Below are positions 41,020-42,991 of a stretch of 42,991 nt of DNA, one piece after another. A program made the position numbers and the translations under genes. The notes beneath the pieces were generated by a model. That model was given only the letters and a program-made list of their open reading frames with translations, was not told the origin of the DNA and did no database searches. The stretch covers positions 1 through 42,991 of the forward strand of contig CBINBI010000023.1 in the NCBI GenBank assembly GCA_966248875.1, read 5' to 3'. The DNA is from Dokdonella_A sp966248875 (lineage in GTDB: Bacteria; Pseudomonadota; Gammaproteobacteria; Xanthomonadales; Rhodanobacteraceae). Within the stretch, counting starts at the first letter, position 1. Each line of letters starts with the position of its first letter.

Positions 41020-41763
41020 TCAGTGGACGTCCTTCCAGTACTCGTGCTTGAGGAGCCAGGCAAGGAACGTGAAGAACGCGAGATAGAGCAGCACCCACAC
41101 GCCGACCGCCTGACGCTTCAGGGCGGCGGGCTCGGCCGCATACGCCAGGAACGAGGTGATGTCGCGGACCGCCTGATCATACTGCTCGGCATCGAGGCGG
41201 CCGGGCGTCCTGATCTCGAGCTTTTCGATCGCGGCGTCCTGCCCTTGCGCGGCGGGATGCTTGACCGCGACCTGCAGGCCCTGGAGCTCCCACAGCGCGT
41301 TTGGCATCGACGCGTTCGGGAACACCGTGTTGTTCCAGCCCACCGGACGGCTCGGGTCGAGATAGAAGGACTTGAGATAGTGGTAGATCCAGTCCGCGCC
41401 CTTCGCCCGCGCTTCGAGCGAAAGATCCGGCGGTGTCTTGCCGAACCAAGCAGCCGACTGCTCCGCCGGCATGTGGTTGGTCGCGCGCTCGCCGATCTTG
41501 GCGCCGGTGAAGATCAGGCTGTCGGCGACGGCCTTCTCGTCCAGCTTGAGATCGTCGGCGATACGCGAGTAGCGCAGGTACTGCAGGCTGTGGCAACCCG
41601 AGCAGTAATTGAAGAACAGGCGCGCTCCGCGTTGCACGGCGGCGATGTCGTCGACGCGCACGTTGGCGGGCTCCATGCCGCCTTCTGCGGCGTGCACGAC
41701 GCCGGTCAGCGAAAGCGCGGCGATAGCGATGAGTGCGATTTTGCGCAGCATGCCGTCTTTCAT
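41020..41763 (-). CDS. petC: Cytochrome c1 of the bc1 complex
   Basis: With the ATG at 41763 it is 247 residues. A signal sequence (MLRKIALIAIAALSLTGVVH, cleaved near AHA-A) leads to the periplasm. Haem c binds at CSGCH (54-58), followed by SLQYLRYSRIADDL; a Met in the FPNASMPNAL region is the likely sixth ligand. A C-terminal helix (VGVWVLLYLAFFTFLAWLLK) anchors it, ending HEYWKDVH. ATGs at 41808 and 41751 are alternatives. It follows petB by 37 bp. Confidence 0.95.
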   Translation of the reverse strand: MKDGMLRKIALIAIAALSLTGVVHAAEGGMEPANVRVDDIAAVQRGARLFFNYCSGCHSLQYLRYSRIADDLKLDEKAVADSLIFTGAKIGERATNHMPAEQSAAWFGKTPPDLSLEARAKGADWIYHYLKSFYLDPSRPVGWNNTVFPNASMPNALWELQGLQVAVKHPAAQGQDAAIEKLEIRTPGRLDAEQYDQAVRDITSFLAYAAEPAALKRQAVGVWVLLYLAFFTFLAWLLKHEYWKDVH

Positions 41764-41800
41764 CCGCGGGGTTCGGTCGAACGTGGTCTCGCAGTCGATC

Positions 41801-42991
41801 TCACGCATGGGTCGTCACCCGATCCGGCACCGGCTTGGTCTTTTCCTTGCCGAAGCGCGTATAGACCCACAGGAACGCGAAGAACGCAAAGTAGACGATC
41901 AGCCAGAACCGGCCGAACGCGTTTTCGATCGTCGTCACGTTCGCTTCGGGGCCGAACCATTCCGGGATCTTCTCGGCCGTGATGCCCGCGCCGACCGCGC
42001 CCAGCATCACGAACGACAGCGCGAACAGACCCAGCGCGATCTTGTAGCCGAGGCCGCGGTAGCGGATCGACTTCACGATGCCGCGATCGAGCCACGGCAC
42101 GAAGAACAGCAGCACGATGCCGAGGAACATCACGATCACGCCCGGCAGCTTGGCCGGAATCATGCGCAGCATCGCGTAGAACGGCGTGAAGTACCACACC
42201 GGCTTGATGTGCTCGGGCGTGGCGAGATTGTTCGCCGGAATGAAGTTGTCGTGCTCGAGGAACCAGCCGCCGAAGGTCGGCGCGTAGAAGATGATGAAGG
42301 CCGCGATCAGCAGGAAGAAGCCGGTGCCGAACAGGTCCTTGACCGTGTAGTACGGATGGAAGGCGATGCCGTCGAGCGGCGTGCCGTCCGGCTTCTTCTT
42401 GTCCTTGATCTCGACGCCGTCCGGATTGTTCGAGCCGACCTCGTGCAGCGCGCCGAGGTGGAGCACGACCAGCAGCAGCAGCACCAGCGGCAGCGCGATC
42501 ACGTGCAGCGCGAAGAAGCGGTTCAGCGTCGCGTCGGCCGGGAGGTAGTCGCCCATGATCCACTCGACCAGCGTGTCGCCGATCCACGGCACGGCGCCGA
42601 ACAGCGAGATGATGACCTTCGCGCCCCAGAACGACATGTTGCCCCACGGCAGCACGTAGCCCATGAACGCTTCCGCCATCAGCACGAGGAAGATCAGCAT
42701 GCCGATGATCCAGACCAGCTCGCGCGGCTTCTTGTACGAGCCGTACATGAGCCCGCGGAACATGTGCAGGTACACCACGACGAAGAACAGCGAGGCGCCG
42801 GTCGAGTGCATGTACCGGATCAGCCAGCCCCATTCGACGTCGCGCATGATGTACTCGACCGACGCGAACGCTTCCGCCGCGCTGGCCTTGTAGAACATCG
42901 TCAGGAAGATGCCGGTGAGGATCTGGTTGACCAGCACGACCAGCGCGAGCGAGCCGAAGTAGTACCAGAGGTTGAAGTTCTTGGGCGCGTA
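41801..42991 (-). CDS. petB: Cytochrome b of the bc1 complex (5' end outside window)
   Basis: 396 residues are seen and about 20-25 N-terminal ones are missing; the first visible residues are YAPKNFNLWYYFGSLAL. Two pairs of haem-ligand histidines are present: in RYMHSTGASLFFVVVYLHMF and in FALHVIALPLVLLLLVVLHL. The quinol-site motif is PVWY (42202-42191) rather than PEWY, a variant known in beta- and gammaproteobacteria. The C-terminal domain is fused, as in mitochondrial-type cytochrome b. The Rieske gene petA should lie just beyond 42991. Confidence 0.96.
   Translation of the reverse strand, partial: YAPKNFNLWYYFGSLALVVLVNQILTGIFLTMFYKASAAEAFASVEYIMRDVEWGWLIRYMHSTGASLFFVVVYLHMFRGLMYGSYKKPRELVWIIGMLIFLVLMAEAFMGYVLPWGNMSFWGAKVIISLFGAVPWIGDTLVEWIMGDYLPADATLNRFFALHVIALPLVLLLLVVLHLGALHEVGSNNPDGVEIKDKKKPDGTPLDGIAFHPYYTVKDLFGTGFFLLIAAFIIFYAPTFGGWFLEHDNFIPANNLATPEHIKPVWYFTPFYAMLRMIPAKLPGVIVMFLGIVLLFFVPWLDRGIVKSIRYRGLGYKIALGLFALSFVMLGAVGAGITAEKIPEWFGPEANVTTIENAFGRFWLIVYFAFFAFLWVYTRFGKEKTKPVPDRVTTHA

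Noticed and set aside
1..42991. tRNA, rRNA, riboswitch or integrated mobile element
   Set aside because: No tRNA- or rRNA-like stretch, known riboswitch core, integrase, transposase or att-like duplication was recognised by eye; a covariance-model scan would be decisive.

Overview
The window is about 43 kb of GC-rich, densely coded chromosome from a proteobacterium, most likely a gammaproteobacterium of the Xanthomonadales/Steroidobacterales/Nevskiales kind. The evidence is gene content and order: petB-petC-sspA-sspB, purE-purK, a DUF1631 protein beside nadC, a DUF3301 protein, HrpA, a monofunctional RelA with an EFDD motif, monothiol Grx4 next to an iron SodB, and remnants of a DUF898/M48 gene pair. 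Short palindromic intergenic repeats of the sort common in that group also occur. This taxonomic call is inference; a betaproteobacterium is not excluded. No rRNA, tRNA, CRISPR array, integrase, transposase or phage gene was seen, so this reads as core chromosome rather than an island.

Layout. 1-7.3 kb, mostly minus strand: the 3' end of an unidentified gene, an NRDE-family protein, a transmembrane Ser/Thr kinase with an extracytoplasmic repeat domain, relA, and an orphan secreted protein. 7.5-15.4 kb: a small secreted protein, hrpA, dps with a good candidate OxyR operator, a 570 bp repeat-filled gap, a ThrE-type exporter and a divergent EamA transporter. 15.5-19.1 kb: a tightly coupled MCE-type lipid transport operon (STAS-permease, ATPase, MCE protein, auxiliary lipoprotein). 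19.1-22.0 kb: an AlkB-like dioxygenase, an amidase and a divergent GntR/UTRA regulator.

22.0-26.9 kb holds the electron-transfer flavoprotein system (ETF-ubiquinone oxidoreductase, EtfB, EtfA), interrupted by an unrelated ATP-grasp ligase. 27.0-27.4 kb carries a decayed DUF898/M48-peptidase locus with two internal deletions. 27.5-30.6 kb: a MOSC protein, a nucleotide-transporter-like MFS protein and S-formylglutathione hydrolase. 30.8-34.8 kb: an SDR protein coupled to Grx4, sodB, purK, purE and a Trm112-like protein. 35-39.7 kb: the DUF1631 protein with a CRP/Clp-like site in its promoter, nadC, a double-FHA membrane protein and a DUF3301 protein. 39.7-43 kb: sspB, sspA, cytochrome c1 and cytochrome b, read leftwards, with petB running off the window.

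Functional themes are stress and redox defence (Dps, SodB, Grx4, AlkB, FghA), starvation signalling (RelA, SspA/SspB), phospho-signalling (the kinase and the FHA protein), envelope lipid transport and respiratory electron entry (ETF-QO, bc1). I do not see a clearly new multigene defence or biosynthetic system. The items most worth follow-up are the ATP-grasp gene inside the ETF cluster, the DUF898/M48 decay scar, the OxyR and CRP-like operators, the SDR protein lacking its catalytic serine, and several dispersed repeat families.
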